A stretch of 64,000 nt of DNA from Pseudomonadota bacterium (GCA_023387695.1 JAEWHT010000455.1:1-64000), one strand, 5' to 3'; positions 17,067 through 26,654 are shown, counted from the first letter of the stretch. The notes: generated from the sequence alone by a model not told the origin. Translations and numbers: made by a program.

Positions 17067-18038
17067 ATGACAAACATTACGCGACGCATTCTACTGGCGG
17101 GAGCCGTTGCGCTCGCCGTGACACCCGCAGCCAAAGCTGCTGATCCGCTCAAGGAAATCCGCATCGACTGGGCAACCTACAACCCGGTATCGATGGTCCT
17201 GAAGCAGAAGGGGCTCTTGGAGAAAGAGTTCGCCAAGGACGGCATCACCATCACCTGGGTGCAGTCGGCGGGTTCGAACAAGGCGCTCGAGTTCCTCAAT
17301 GCCGGCTCGATCGATTTCGGTTCGACCGCGGGCTCGGCCGCGCTGGTTGCGCGCATCAACGGCAACCCGATCAAGTCGATCTACGTCTATTCGCGCCCCG
17401 AGTGGACCGCGCTGGTGACGGGCAAGGACTCCAAGATCGCGAGCGTTGCCGACCTGAAGGGCAAGCGCGTCGCGGTGACGCGCGGTACCGACCCGCACAT
17501 CTTCCTGGTGCGCGCGCTGCTGGGCGCCGGGTTGACTGAAAAGGACATCACGCCGGTGCTGCTGCAGCATGCCGACGGCAAGACCGCGCTGATCCGCGGC
17601 GACGTCGATGCATGGGCAGGTCTCGATCCGATGATGGCGCAGGCCGAGGTCGAGGAGGGCGCAAAGCTGTTCTACCGCAAGGCGGACGCCAACACCTGGG
17701 GCATCCTCAATGTGCGCGAGCAGTTTTTGAAAGACTATCCGGACGCCGCCCGCCGCGTGCTTGCGGTGTATGAAGAAGCGCGGAAATATTCGCTGGCGAA
17801 TTACGATGACCTGAAGAAGACCTTCATCGCGGTCACCAAACTTCCCGACGCTGTCGTCGACAAGCAGCTCAAGGAGCGCACCGAGCTCACCCACAGCCGC
17901 ATCGGTGCGCCCCAGCGCGAGTCGATCCTCGCCGCCGGCCTCGCGTTGCAACAAGCCGGCGTCGTCGACGCCAAGGTCGATGTGAAGGCGACGCTCGATG
18001 CGCTGATCGACGACCAGGTCCCGCTGCCGACGAATTGA
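17067..18038 (+). CDS. ssuA: Aliphatic sulfonate-type ABC transporter substrate-binding protein
   Basis: 323 aa. Signal peptide MTNITRRILLAGAVALAVTP cleaved after AKA, then a type 2 periplasmic fold of the SsuA/TauA/NMT1 class (IDWATYNPVSMVLKQKG, NAGSIDFG, LKGKRVAVTRGTDPH). ATG 17067 has a perfect AGGAGG 6 nt upstream. It heads a cassette with permease and ATPase genes. The symbol is by class; the true ligand could be another sulfonate or a nitrate/taurine-like compound. Confidence 0.85.
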   Translation: MTNITRRILLAGAVALAVTPAAKAADPLKEIRIDWATYNPVSMVLKQKGLLEKEFAKDGITITWVQSAGSNKALEFLNAGSIDFGSTAGSAALVARINGNPIKSIYVYSRPEWTALVTGKDSKIASVADLKGKRVAVTRGTDPHIFLVRALLGAGLTEKDITPVLLQHADGKTALIRGDVDAWAGLDPMMAQAEVEEGAKLFYRKADANTWGILNVREQFLKDYPDAARRVLAVYEEARKYSLANYDDLKKTFIAVTKLPDAVVDKQLKERTELTHSRIGAPQRESILAAGLALQQAGVVDAKVDVKATLDALIDDQVPLPTN

Positions 18039-18068
18039 CAAGAGGCAGCCGGCACCACGCACACTGCT

Positions 18069-18235
18069 GTCGTCCCGGGGCGCGAAGCGAACCCGTGACC
18101 CCGGCGCGAGCGCTTGCGCTCGTCGCAATAACCACAGGGTGTGGTTTGGGACGAAGATGTCACTCCGAGTCCCCGTAACCACATCTCCCTGTGGTTATGG
18201 GCCCCGGATCTGCGCTTCGCTTGTCCGGGGCGACG
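18069..18235. repeat. Dispersed palindromic repeat, family R3 copy 1
   Basis: About 167 bp. Its core blocks AACCACAGGG, CACTCCGAGT, CTCCCTGTGG and GGATCTGCGCTTCGCTTGTC recur in the same order at 63369-63500. AACCACAGGG pairs with CCCTGTGGTT and the outer GTCGTCCCGG pairs with CCGGGGCGAC, giving a two-level hairpin. Unusually it lies inside a likely operon, between the binding protein and its permease. Confidence 0.75.
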
Positions 18236-18291
18236 ATCGAGGGTGTAGCAACACTGTTGCATTCCCGCCCCAGACGCGCTTCCTACCGGCC

Positions 18292-19137
18292 ATGATCTCC
18301 GACGCGCCAGTCCTGCAGCAGTCTTCGGAACCAGCCGAGAGCGCCGCCGCGCCCTCGCGGCTGTCGCGCTATGCGCGACCGATGCTGGGACTGTTGCTGC
18401 CGTTGATCCTCGCGCTCGGCTGGGAGATCGTGGTCTGGTTCGGCTGGTCCAACGGCCGCCTGGTGCCGCCGCCCTCGCGCGTGTTTGCCACCATCGCCGA
18501 TCTTGCGCGCTCCGGCGAGCTGGTTCACCACGTTGCCGCGACGCTGTGGCGGGTCGGGCTCGGCTTCGCCTTCGGCGTCGTCGCCGGCACGTTATTAGGC
18601 GCCATCTCCGGCTATTGGTCGCTGGCGCGGCGGCTGCTCGATCCGACCGTGCAGGCATTGCGCGCAATTCCGTCGCTGGCCTGGGTGCCGCTGTTCATTC
18701 TCTGGCTCGGCATTTTCGAGACCTCGAAGATCGCGTTGATCGCGGTCGGCGTGTTCTTCCCCGTCTATCTCGGCGTGATGGGCGCAATCCTCTCGGTCGA
18801 TCGCAAGATTTTCGAAGTCGGTCGTGTCTTTCGTCTCTCGGGCCCGGCGATGATCCGCCGCATCCTGTTGCCCGCAGTGCTGCCGGCCTATGTCGTGTCC
18901 TTGCGCGTCGGCCTCGGCCTCGGATGGATGTTCGTGGTCGCGGCCGAGCTGATCGGTGCCTCCGAAGGCCTCGGCTATCTCCTGCTCGACGGCCAGCAAC
19001 TCGGCAAGCCCGCGCAGATCATGGCCGCGATCGTGATCTTCGCGATCCTCGGCAAGCTCACGGACTGGCTGATCGAGGTCGCGTCCGCGCCGTTCCTGCG
19101 CTGGCAGGACGCCTTTGGCCGGACGAAGGGAGCGTAA
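18292..19137 (+). CDS. ssuC: Sulfonate-type ABC transporter permease
   Basis: 281 aa with about six membrane spans and a BPD_transp_1 domain. LRAIPSLAWVPLFILWLGIFE and the downstream cytoplasmic loop match SsuC/TauC permeases. ATG 18292 (MISDAP) is chosen because the upstream frame lies in a dispersed repeat. The stop is 4 nt before the ATPase start. Inner membrane, partner of the SsuA-like and SsuB-like proteins. The 253-bp gap to the binding protein, filled by the repeat, is atypical for these cassettes. Confidence 0.88.
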   Translation: MISDAPVLQQSSEPAESAAAPSRLSRYARPMLGLLLPLILALGWEIVVWFGWSNGRLVPPPSRVFATIADLARSGELVHHVAATLWRVGLGFAFGVVAGTLLGAISGYWSLARRLLDPTVQALRAIPSLAWVPLFILWLGIFETSKIALIAVGVFFPVYLGVMGAILSVDRKIFEVGRVFRLSGPAMIRRILLPAVLPAYVVSLRVGLGLGWMFVVAAELIGASEGLGYLLLDGQQLGKPAQIMAAIVIFAILGKLTDWLIEVASAPFLRWQDAFGRTKGA

Positions 19138-19141
19138 CGCA

Positions 19142-19927
19142 ATGCTAGCGCTCGACCGGGTCAGCAAGACCTATCCCAACGGCGTGCAGGCGCTGGCGCG
19201 CTTCTCCGCCGACATCAAGCAGGGCGAAATCCTCGCCATCATCGGCGGCTCCGGCTGCGGCAAATCAACATTGCTCCGCGCCATCGCCGGTCTCGACCGC
19301 GCGAGCTCGGGGACCGTGACGCTCGACAGCGAGGCGATCTCTTCGCCGCATGCCAAGATCGGCATCATCTTCCAGGAGCCGCGGCTGCTGCCCTGGCTCA
19401 GCGTCGCCGACAATATCGGCTTTGGGCTCGCCGACCTTCCTGCGGCTGAACGCCGCGAGAAAGTGGCGCGTGCGCTGGCCCGCGTCGGGCTCACCGACAA
19501 GGCGCAGGCTTGGCCGCGCGAGCTCTCCGGCGGACAGGCACAGCGCGTGGCGATCGCGCGCGCCTTGGTGCCGCAACCTGAGGTGCTGCTGCTCGACGAA
19601 CCGTTTTCCGCGCTCGATGCATTCACCCGCCGCGACCTGCAGGATCATCTGCTCGACCTCTGGGCCGACACGCGCCCGACCTTGGTCCTCGTCACACATG
19701 ACGTCGACGAGGCTGTGGTGCTGGCTGACCGCGTGCTGGTGATGCGGCCACGGCCGGGAAGGTTGTTTGACCAGATCGAGATCAATCTAGGCCGGCCGCG
19801 CGACCGCAATTCGCCGCTGTTCGAGAACTTCAAAAGAAGTGTGCTGACGTCACTCGACCGTTCGCTCGACCGCAACGTGCCCGACCGTGACGCAACCCAG
19901 GGTCCCGGTCAGGCCATGTGGTGGTGA
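19142..19927 (+). CDS. ssuB: Sulfonate-type ABC transporter ATP-binding protein
   Basis: 261 aa. Walker A GGSGCGKST, Q-loop FQEPRLLPWL, signature LSGGQAQRVAIARAL, Walker B LLLDEPFSALD and switch His in VTHDVDEA. The Q-loop plus PRLLPWL is typical of the SsuB/TauB/NrtD group. AAGGGAG precedes ATG 19142 by about 9 nt, and the gene follows the permease by 4 nt, so they are co-translated. It energises import with the two preceding genes. Confidence 0.9.
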   Translation: MLALDRVSKTYPNGVQALARFSADIKQGEILAIIGGSGCGKSTLLRAIAGLDRASSGTVTLDSEAISSPHAKIGIIFQEPRLLPWLSVADNIGFGLADLPAAERREKVARALARVGLTDKAQAWPRELSGGQAQRVAIARALVPQPEVLLLDEPFSALDAFTRRDLQDHLLDLWADTRPTLVLVTHDVDEAVVLADRVLVMRPRPGRLFDQIEINLGRPRDRNSPLFENFKRSVLTSLDRSLDRNVPDRDATQGPGQAMWW

Positions 19928-19980
19928 CTTTTCCGCTTCCAGCCGCTACATCGAGGGGCAATTTCCCGGGAGAGAACACG

Positions 19981-20490
19981 ATGGACGCCGCCGAACTGCG
20001 CCAGATGCAGGCCCCGATCAAGGAGCGCTACAAGACCGATCCCAAGACCGCGATGATCACGCTGAAGGCCAAGGGCTCGACCGACAGCGAAGGCATCGCC
20101 TGCAAGGTCGAGACTGGTCGCGCCATCGCGATGGCAGGCCTGCATCCGGCCACTGGCGGCTCCGGCCTCGAACTCTGCTCGGGCGACATGCTGCTGGAAG
20201 CGTTGGTCGCCTGCGCCGGCGTCACGTTGAAATCGGTTGCGACGGCGATCGAGGTGCCGCTCAAGACCGGCAACGTCTATGCCGAAGGCGATCTTGATTT
20301 CCGCGGGACGCTCGGCGTCGACAAGGAGACCCCGGTCGGCTTCGCCGAGATCCGCCTGCGCTTCGAGGTCGATACGCCGGCCCCGCAGGACAAGCTCGAT
20401 CTGCTGCTCAAGCTCACCGAGCGCTATTGCGTGGTTTATCAGACCATCAAGAACGGCCCGAAGGTTTCGGTGTCGATGCAGCGGATGTAG
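19981..20490 (+). CDS. OsmC/Ohr-family protein
   Basis: 169 aa. OsmC fold with the two expected redox-active cysteines, Cys78 (ALVACAG) and Cys150 (RYCVVYQ), plus an extra Cys66 (ELCSGDM). Family members reduce organic hydroperoxides through these thiols. The start ATG 19981 has GGGAGAG about 7 nt upstream. It lies 53 bp after the ABC ATPase on the same strand, so it may belong to the same transcript. Whether the true substrate is a peroxide or a sulfur compound is open. Confidence 0.85.
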   Translation: MDAAELRQMQAPIKERYKTDPKTAMITLKAKGSTDSEGIACKVETGRAIAMAGLHPATGGSGLELCSGDMLLEALVACAGVTLKSVATAIEVPLKTGNVYAEGDLDFRGTLGVDKETPVGFAEIRLRFEVDTPAPQDKLDLLLKLTERYCVVYQTIKNGPKVSVSMQRM

Positions 20491-20531
20491 CTGCCACCTT
20501 CCCCCTTGGAGGGGAAGGCAAGAAGAAAAAA

Positions 20532-21329
20532 ATGCCGGCCGAACTGTCCTACATCCTCTTCCTTCTGCTGCGCATGGCGGTTGCGGCCGCCTTCGTGGTG
20601 TCGGCGTCAATCATCACCGAGCGCTCAGGCCCGGTGATCGGCGCGCTGGTGGCGACGCTGCCGATTTCGGCGGGGCCTTCCTACGTCTTCCTCGCAATCG
20701 ACCATGACGCTGCTTTCATCGCGCAGGGTGCGCTGTCGAGCCTTCCGGTCAACGCCGCGACAATCTTCCTCGGTCTGACCTACGTCGTGCTGGCACAACG
20801 TCACAGCTTTGCCGTGAGCGTCGGAAGCGCGGTGGGCGTGTGGATCGTGTTGGCGTCCATCATCCGTCTGTTGGACTGGACGCTGACGGCCGGGCTCGCC
20901 GTCAATGCGGTGGCCTTCGGCATCTGCATTCCGCTGCTTGCGCGATATCGCCACGTGAAGATGCCGCTGGTGGCGCGTCGCTGGTACGACATTCCGTTCC
21001 GCGCCGCGCTGGTGGCGACGCTGGTTGCGATCGTGGTCTCGACCTCGGGCTGGGTCGGCCCGCGCGTCTCAGGCGTCATTGCACTCTTTCCGATCGTCTT
21101 CACCAGCATGATGGTGATCCTGCACCCGCGCATCGGTGGTCCGCCGACCGCGGCTGTGCTCGCCAACTCAGCCTGGGGCCTGCTCGGCTTCGGCATGGCA
21201 ATCGCAGTGCTGCATGTCGGCGCCGCCAATTTCGGCTCGGTCGCCGGCCTCAGCATGGGGCTTGCCACCTGCATCGGCTGGAATCTGACGCTGTGGTGGA
21301 ACGGGCGACGGAAGCGGCTGGCGCACTAG
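20532..21329 (+). CDS. Multi-pass membrane protein of unknown function
   Basis: 265 aa, almost entirely hydrophobic with roughly eight predicted membrane spans. Recognisable segments include SGPVIGALVATLPISAGP and SGVIALFPIVFTSMM, which look like two internally related halves of a transporter-like protein. ATG 20532 follows a GGAGGGG/AAGAAG purine stretch. Forty-one bp after the OsmC gene and convergent with mutS (6 bp). I do not recognise a characterised family; transport is only an inference. Confidence 0.7.
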   Translation: MPAELSYILFLLLRMAVAAAFVVSASIITERSGPVIGALVATLPISAGPSYVFLAIDHDAAFIAQGALSSLPVNAATIFLGLTYVVLAQRHSFAVSVGSAVGVWIVLASIIRLLDWTLTAGLAVNAVAFGICIPLLARYRHVKMPLVARRWYDIPFRAALVATLVAIVVSTSGWVGPRVSGVIALFPIVFTSMMVILHPRIGGPPTAAVLANSAWGLLGFGMAIAVLHVGAANFGSVAGLSMGLATCIGWNLTLWWNGRRKRLAH

Positions 21330-21335
21330 CCTCCG

Positions 21336-24074
21336 TCACTGCTTCGGCAGCTTGGCCTTCAACGCATAGAGCGCGTCCAGCGCCTCGCGCGGCGACATCT
21401 CGTCGGGGTGCAGCGCCTTCACCGCGTCCATCAGCAGTTCCGCCTCGGTCGGCGGCGCGGCTTCGGCGGCGGCGCGTGAGGGGACCGCGAACAGCGGAAG
21501 ATCGTCGGCGAGGGCGCGGGCGGTCTGGCCGCGGTCCTGGGCTTCGAGTTTGGCCAGCACGGATTTCGCGCGTGTGATCACGGCCGGCGGAAGACCTGCG
21601 AGCTTCGCCACCTGGATGCCGTAGGAGCGGTCAGCCGAGCCCGGCAGCACCTCGTGCAGGAACACGACATTGCCCTGCCATTCCTTGACGCGCACCGTCG
21701 CGTTGAACATGCGCGGCAGCTTCGCCGAGAGCGCAGTCAGCTCGTGATAGTGCGTGGCGAACAGCGTGCGGCAGCGGTTGCTCTCGTGCAGATGCTCGAT
21801 CGCAGCCCAGGCGATGGAGAGGCCGTCGAAGGTCGCGGTGCCGCGGCCGATCTCGTCGAGGATCACCAGCGCGCGCTCGCCCGCCTGGTTGAGGATCGCG
21901 GCCGTCTCGACCATCTCCACCATGAAGGTGGAGCGGCCGCGCGCGAGATCGTCGGCGGCGCCGACGCGTGAGAACAGGCGGTCGATGATGCCGATCCGCG
22001 CGCGTGTCGCCGGCACGAAACTTCCGATTTGAGCAAGAAGAGCAATCAGCGCGTTCTGGCGCAGGAAGGTCGATTTACCGGCCATGTTCGGGCCGGTGAG
22101 CAGCCAGAGCTGGCCGGACTTTTGTGCGGGCGCGGGCGACAGATCGCAGGCATTGGCAATGAACGGCTCGCCGTCGCGCTTCAAGGCCTGCTCGACCACG
22201 GGATGACGGCCGGCTTCGATCGCAAAGCCGAGGGAGTCGTCCACGTCCGGCCGCACATAATTGTCGTCGACCGCGAGCTTGGCGAGCGAGGTCGCAACGT
22301 CGAGCAGCGCAAAGCCTTGCGCGGCTGCGCGCAGATCGTCGCTGATCTCGAGAGCCTTGGCGCAGAGCCGTTCGAAGATTTCGAGCTCGAGCCCGAGTGC
22401 GCGGTCACCGGCATTGGCAATCTTGGCTTCGATCTCGCCGAGCTCCGAGGTGGTGAAACGCACCTGGCCCGCCAACGTCTGGCGATGGATGAAGGTCGCG
22501 TTCAGCGGTGCCGACATCAGCTTGTCGCCGTGCTGCGCCGTGACCTCGACGAAATAGCCGAGCACGTTGTTGTGGCGGATCTTGAGGCCCTTCACGCCAG
22601 TATCGTCGGCGTAGCGCGCCTGCATCGAGGCCACGACCAGACGCGAGGCGTCACGCAGGTTCCGCGCTTCGTCCAACGCAGGTTCGTAGCCGGCACGAAC
22701 GAAGCCGCCGTCGCGCTTGATGAGAGGCAGTTGCTCGTCAAGCGCGCTGGCGAATTCGGCTGCCAATTCGCGCGAGGGACGCTTGAGCGCCGCCATCACC
22801 GCGGCGATCTCCTGCGGCGGCTGGTCCAGTTCCGAAAGCCGCGCCAGCACCTGATCGGCGGCGAGGATGCCGTCGCGCAGACCTGCGAGATCGCGCGGGC
22901 CGCCGCGGCCGACCGAGAGACGCGCGAGCGCACGCGACATGTCGGGCGCGCCACGCAGAATGCTGCGGATATCCTCGCGCGTGGCGGAATCCGCGACGAA
23001 GGCGCTGACGGCATCGAGCCGCCGCGCGATCGCGGGCGCGTCGGTCAAGGGCGCCGCGAGCCGCTGCGCCAGCAGGCGTGAGCCGGCCGACGTCACCGTG
23101 CAATCGATCGCATCGAGCAGCGAGCCGCGGCGTTCGCCCGCAAGCGTCCGCGTCAGTTCGAGATTGGCGCGGGTGGCCGGATCGATCGCCATGGTCGCGC
23201 CGGACGCTTCGCGCGCGGGCGGCGACAGTGGCGGATGCTTGCCGACCTGGGTGCGGTCGACATAGGTGACGGCGGCGGCCGCAGCCGTCGCCTCCAGCCG
23301 CGAGAGTTGCGCCAGCCCGTCCATGGTCGCGACAGCGAAATAATCGCAGAGCCGCTTCTCGGCGGTGGCGCCATCGAAGACGTCACGCGTCACCGGCGTC
23401 ACTGCCGGCAGTTCGCGCAAAGTCTGCCCGAGCTCGTTATCGCTATAAAGCGCGTCGGTGACGATCGCTTCGTTCGGATTGATGCGCGCTAGCGTCGCGG
23501 CGAGCTCGCCGCCCGAAACTTCCGTCACCGTGAATTCGGCGGTCGAGATGTCGATCCAGGCGAGGCCGAAGCGATCGCCGCCGGTGGACGAGCGCGCCCG
23601 CGCAATCGCCAGCAGATAATTGTTGGCGCGTGCGTCGAGCAGCGTATCCTCGGTCAGCGTGCCCGGCGTCACCAGCCGAACCACGCCGCGGCGCACGACG
23701 CTCTTGTTGCCGCGCGCTTTGGCGGCAGCGGGATCCTCGGTCTGCTCGCACACCGCGACCCGGTGGCCGGCGCTGATCAGGCGATGCAGGTAATCCTCGG
23801 AGCGCTCCACCGGCACGCCGCACATCGGGATGTCGTTGCCCTGATGCTTGCCGCGCTTCGTGAGCACGATGCCGAGTGTCTTCGAGGCGATCTCGGCGTC
23901 CTCGAAGAACAGCTCGTAGAAATCGCCCATCCGGTAGAACAGCAGCAGGCCCTGATGCGCCGCCTTGATCTCCAGGTACTGTTCCATCATCGGCGTGACG
24001 CGCGCGGCGGCTTCGGCCTGTGGCGCGGGCACGTCGTCGGGGGGCGGTACAGGGATGGGCTGTTGCATGGTCAT
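21336..24074 (-). CDS. mutS: DNA mismatch repair protein MutS
   Basis: 912 aa. The N-terminal mismatch-recognition FYE motif ([11 protein letters not shown]), connector and lever domains, then the ATPase with Walker [14 protein letters not shown], Walker [16 protein letters not shown] and the FATHYHEL segment. It recognises mismatches and recruits MutL. The start may be ATG 24074 or the in-frame ATG 24068; neither has a clear Shine-Dalgarno. The region immediately upstream is a dispersed repeat (24077-24166), so the leader RNA would contain two hairpins. Confidence 0.96.
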   Translation of the reverse strand: MTMQQPIPVPPPDDVPAPQAEAAARVTPMMEQYLEIKAAHQGLLLFYRMGDFYELFFEDAEIASKTLGIVLTKRGKHQGNDIPMCGVPVERSEDYLHRLISAGHRVAVCEQTEDPAAAKARGNKSVVRRGVVRLVTPGTLTEDTLLDARANNYLLAIARARSSTGGDRFGLAWIDISTAEFTVTEVSGGELAATLARINPNEAIVTDALYSDNELGQTLRELPAVTPVTRDVFDGATAEKRLCDYFAVATMDGLAQLSRLEATAAAAAVTYVDRTQVGKHPPLSPPAREASGATMAIDPATRANLELTRTLAGERRGSLLDAIDCTVTSAGSRLLAQRLAAPLTDAPAIARRLDAVSAFVADSATREDIRSILRGAPDMSRALARLSVGRGGPRDLAGLRDGILAADQVLARLSELDQPPQEIAAVMAALKRPSRELAAEFASALDEQLPLIKRDGGFVRAGYEPALDEARNLRDASRLVVASMQARYADDTGVKGLKIRHNNVLGYFVEVTAQHGDKLMSAPLNATFIHRQTLAGQVRFTTSELGEIEAKIANAGDRALGLELEIFERLCAKALEISDDLRAAAQGFALLDVATSLAKLAVDDNYVRPDVDDSLGFAIEAGRHPVVEQALKRDGEPFIANACDLSPAPAQKSGQLWLLTGPNMAGKSTFLRQNALIALLAQIGSFVPATRARIGIIDRLFSRVGAADDLARGRSTFMVEMVETAAILNQAGERALVILDEIGRGTATFDGLSIAWAAIEHLHESNRCRTLFATHYHELTALSAKLPRMFNATVRVKEWQGNVVFLHEVLPGSADRSYGIQVAKLAGLPPAVITRAKSVLAKLEAQDRGQTARALADDLPLFAVPSRAAAEAAPPTEAELLMDAVKALHPDEMSPREALDALYALKAKLPKQ

Positions 24075-24076
24075 GA

Positions 24077-24166
24077 GAGCGTTTTCGAGTGAAGTGGGTA
24101 CCGGTTCGCGTGAAGAAAACGCGTCAAAACAAGAATCTTGGAGCGCGGTCCCTACCGCGCTCCAAG
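24077..24166. repeat. Two-stem dispersed repeat, family R2 copy 2 (mutS leader)
   Basis: Module 1 (24079-24122) has the closing stem GCGTTTTC / GAAAACGC, with the inner pair GTGAA / TTCGC kept by a G-U wobble. Module 2 is a 13-bp perfect stem, 24137-24149 with 24154-24166, loop CCCT; its sequence is unrelated to module 2 of copy 1 at 6074-6108. It begins 3 bp from the mutS start codon. Confidence 0.8.
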
Positions 24167-24380
24167 GCGGCGCAACCTACAAAATTTCACCCCGTGCTCC
24201 TATCGCTTTGGCCGGGGAGGGGAGGTTTTCCACGTTGTCCGCACTGCGGCATGCGCTGGCGGCGTGCGCGCCCCTCGGAACACGCAAGAAACCGTCAATT
24301 GACCTGCCGCGGACGCCCTCCTAAAACTCCGCCGACATCAAGGAATTTTCGCCGAACCGCGGCATTCAGGGAGAACATCG
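24167..24380. other. Divergent intergenic region mutS / pcaF
   Basis: The remaining 214 bp between the mutS leader repeat and the thiolase start. A TTGACC box lies near 24297, a possible -35 for the thiolase, but the expected -10 is weak. GGGAGAA immediately before 24381 is the thiolase ribosome site. No further gene or repeat is evident. Confidence 0.35.
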
Positions 24381-25589
24381 ATGCGTGACGTCTTTATCTG
24401 CGATGCCGTGCGGACCCCGATTGGCCGTTTCGGCGGCTCGCTCGCCAAGGTGCGCGCCGACGACCTCGCCGCCGCGCCAATCAAGGCGCTGATGGCCAAG
24501 CACCCCAAGCTCGACTGGGCGCAGGTGGATGAAGTCTTCTTCGGCTGCGCCAATCAGGCCGGCGAGGACAACCGCAACGTCGCGCGCATGGCGCTGCTGC
24601 TCGCGGGTCTCCCGGATTCGGTTCCCGGCCAGACGCTGAACCGGCTCTGCGCCTCCGGCCTCGACGCGGTCGGTGCAGCCGGTCGCGCCATCCGTTCCGG
24701 CGAGATCGAGCTTGCGATCGCCGGCGGCGTCGAATCCATGACCCGCGCGCCCTTCGTGATGGGCAAGGCGGCGGAAGCCTTCTCGCGCTCGGCCGAAATC
24801 TTCGACACCACGATCGGCTGGCGCTTCATCAATCCGCTGCTCAAGGCGCAGTACGGAGTCGATGCGATGCCGGAGACCGGCGAGAACGTCGCCGAGGAAT
24901 TCCAGGTCTCGCGTGCCGACCAGGACGCCTTCGCCATCCGCTCGCAGCAGCGCGCCGGCGCGGCGATTGCCGCCGGCTATTTCGCCGAGGAAATCACGCC
25001 GATCACCATCCCCGGCGGCAAGGCCGGTCCGATCACGATCGACAAGGACGAGCATCCGCGTCCCGAAACCACACTCGAAGGTTTGGCAAAACTGAAGCCG
25101 ATCGTGCGCAATCCCGGCACCGTGACCGCAGGCAATGCATCCGGCGTGAATGATGGTGCCGCCGCGATGATCCTGGCCTCGGAAGCCGCCGTGAAGAAGC
25201 ACGGCCTGACGCCGCGCGCGCGCATCCTCGGCCTCGCCTCGGCCGGCGCGCCGCCGCGCATCATGGGCATCGGTCCCGTGCCCGCGACCCGCAAGCTGAT
25301 GGAACGTCTGGGCAAGAAGATCACCGATTTCGACCTGATCGAGCTCAATGAAGCCTTCGCCTCGCAGGGCATCGCCTGCATGCGCCAGCTCGGCGTTGCC
25401 GATGATGCCGACTTCGTCAATCCGCATGGCGGCGCCATCGCGCTCGGCCATCCCCTCGGCATGAGCGGCGCCCGTCTCGCGCTTACCGCCGTGCACGGTA
25501 TGGAAAAGCGCGGCGGCAAGCTCGCACTCGCCACCATGTGCGTCGGCGTCGGCCAGGGTGTGGCGGTTGCGATCGAGAAGCTGAACTGA
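24381..25589 (+). CDS. pcaF: 3-oxoadipyl-CoA thiolase
   Basis: 402 aa, standard length for PcaF. Nucleophile Cys90 (LNRLCASG), the His of GGAIALGHPLG and the second Cys of TMCVGVGQG form the thiolase triad. The block TIGWRFINPLLKAQYGVDAMPETGENVAEE is characteristic of PcaF/PaaJ rather than generic acetyl-CoA acetyltransferases. It releases succinyl-CoA and acetyl-CoA in the last step of the beta-ketoadipate pathway. ATG 24381 follows GGGAGAA. The dioxygenase and pcaHG genes downstream support the assignment. Confidence 0.9.
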   Translation: MRDVFICDAVRTPIGRFGGSLAKVRADDLAAAPIKALMAKHPKLDWAQVDEVFFGCANQAGEDNRNVARMALLLAGLPDSVPGQTLNRLCASGLDAVGAAGRAIRSGEIELAIAGGVESMTRAPFVMGKAAEAFSRSAEIFDTTIGWRFINPLLKAQYGVDAMPETGENVAEEFQVSRADQDAFAIRSQQRAGAAIAAGYFAEEITPITIPGGKAGPITIDKDEHPRPETTLEGLAKLKPIVRNPGTVTAGNASGVNDGAAAMILASEAAVKKHGLTPRARILGLASAGAPPRIMGIGPVPATRKLMERLGKKITDFDLIELNEAFASQGIACMRQLGVADDADFVNPHGGAIALGHPLGMSGARLALTAVHGMEKRGGKLALATMCVGVGQGVAVAIEKLN

Positions 25590-25611
25590 CGGTCCACGCA
25601 GTGGACCGTCA
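25587..25611. terminator. Hairpin overlapping the pcaF stop codon
   Basis: Perfect 11-bp stem TGACGGTCCAC / GTGGACCGTCA with a GCA loop, beginning with the pcaF TGA. It runs directly into a longer palindromic repeat. There is no T-tract, so termination is uncertain. Confidence 0.45.
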
Positions 25612-25690
25612 TCCCGGGGCGGTGCACTTGCACCGAACCCGGGATCTCGAGATTCCGGGTTCAGCCCTGCGGGCTGCCCCGGAATGACAG
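25608..25690. repeat. Palindromic intergenic repeat after pcaF
   Basis: GTCATCCCGGGGC at the left end pairs with GCCCCGGAATGAC at the right, with an inner ACCCGGGATCT / AGATTCCGGGTT arm. This CGTCATCCCGGGGC-type element is common between Bradyrhizobium genes. It fills nearly the whole gap to the dioxygenase gene. Confidence 0.65.
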
Positions 25691-25706
25691 GCAATAGGAT
25701 CGTGCC

Positions 25707-26600
25707 ATGATCATCGAGCGCGAGCAGGACGTCACGGCCGCCGCACTTGCGGTGATGGAACGGACGTCTGATCCGCGGATGCGGCAGATCATGGTCTCGC
25801 TGGTCAAGCATCTCCACGGTTTCGTCCGCGATGTGCGCCTGACCGAGAAGGAATTCCGCGACGCCACGGCTGTCATCGCCGAACTCGGCAAGCTGACCAC
25901 CGACACGCACAACGAAGTCGTGCTGATGGCGGGCTCGCTCGGCGTCTCGCCGCTGGTGTGCCTGCTCAACAACGGCGATCAGGGCAACACCGAAACCGAT
26001 CAGTCGCTGCTCGGGCCGTTCTGGCGGCTGAACTCGCCGCGGGTGGAAAATGGCGGATCGATCGTTCGGTCAGAGACGCCGGGCGCGCCGCTGTTCGTCA
26101 CCGGCCGCGTCGTCGACAAGGACGGCCTTCCTGTCGCGGGTGCGGAGGTCGATGTCTGGCACGCCTCGCCAGTTGGTCTCTACGAGAACCAGGACCCTGA
26201 CCAGGCCGACATGAATTTGCGCGGCAAGTTCACGACAGACGCTGACGGGCACTTCGCCTTCCGCTCGGTGATGATGATCGGCTATCCCATTCCGACCAAC
26301 GGAGTGGTCGGCCGCCTGCTGGAGGCGCAGAGCCGCCACCCCTATCGTCCCGCGCATCTGCACGCCCTGATCTTCAAGCCCGGCTTCAAGGTGCTGATCT
26401 CGCAGGTCTACGATCCCAACGACCCCCATATCGACAGCGACGTGCAGTTTGGCGTGACACAGGCGCTGATCGGCAAGTTCATACGCCACGAGACGCCGCA
26501 TCCGACCGCGCATGACGTCTCGATGCCCTGGTATTCGCTAGACCACACCTACCGGCTGGAAGCCGGGGAGGCAGTGTTGCCGCGTCCGCCGATCAAATAG
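25707..26600 (+). CDS. Intradiol ring-cleavage dioxygenase (catechol/hydroxyquinol 1,2-dioxygenase type)
   Basis: 297 aa. An N-terminal helical dioxygenase linker domain precedes the catalytic beta-sandwich. The four Fe(III) ligands are visible: Tyr159 (GLYENQD), Tyr193 (IGYPIPTNG), His217 and His219 (RPAHLHAL). The GYPIPTNGVVG context resembles hydroxyquinol 1,2-dioxygenases more than classical catA. It opens catechol-like rings between the hydroxyls. ATG 25707. It lies between pcaF and pcaHG, separated from each by a gap; substrate choice is inferred. Confidence 0.87.
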   Translation: MIIEREQDVTAAALAVMERTSDPRMRQIMVSLVKHLHGFVRDVRLTEKEFRDATAVIAELGKLTTDTHNEVVLMAGSLGVSPLVCLLNNGDQGNTETDQSLLGPFWRLNSPRVENGGSIVRSETPGAPLFVTGRVVDKDGLPVAGAEVDVWHASPVGLYENQDPDQADMNLRGKFTTDADGHFAFRSVMMIGYPIPTNGVVGRLLEAQSRHPYRPAHLHALIFKPGFKVLISQVYDPNDPHIDSDVQFGVTQALIGKFIRHETPHPTAHDVSMPWYSLDHTYRLEAGEAVLPRPPIK

Positions 26601-26654
26601 GAATGCCGGGCGCGGGAAGGGCGCTAAACCCGCTTCCCTAGATTAGTTATATTC

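Noticed and set aside
24366..25910. 514-codon minus-strand open frame opposite pcaF
   Set aside because: Antisense shadow of a fully convincing thiolase gene; no domain and no ribosome site.
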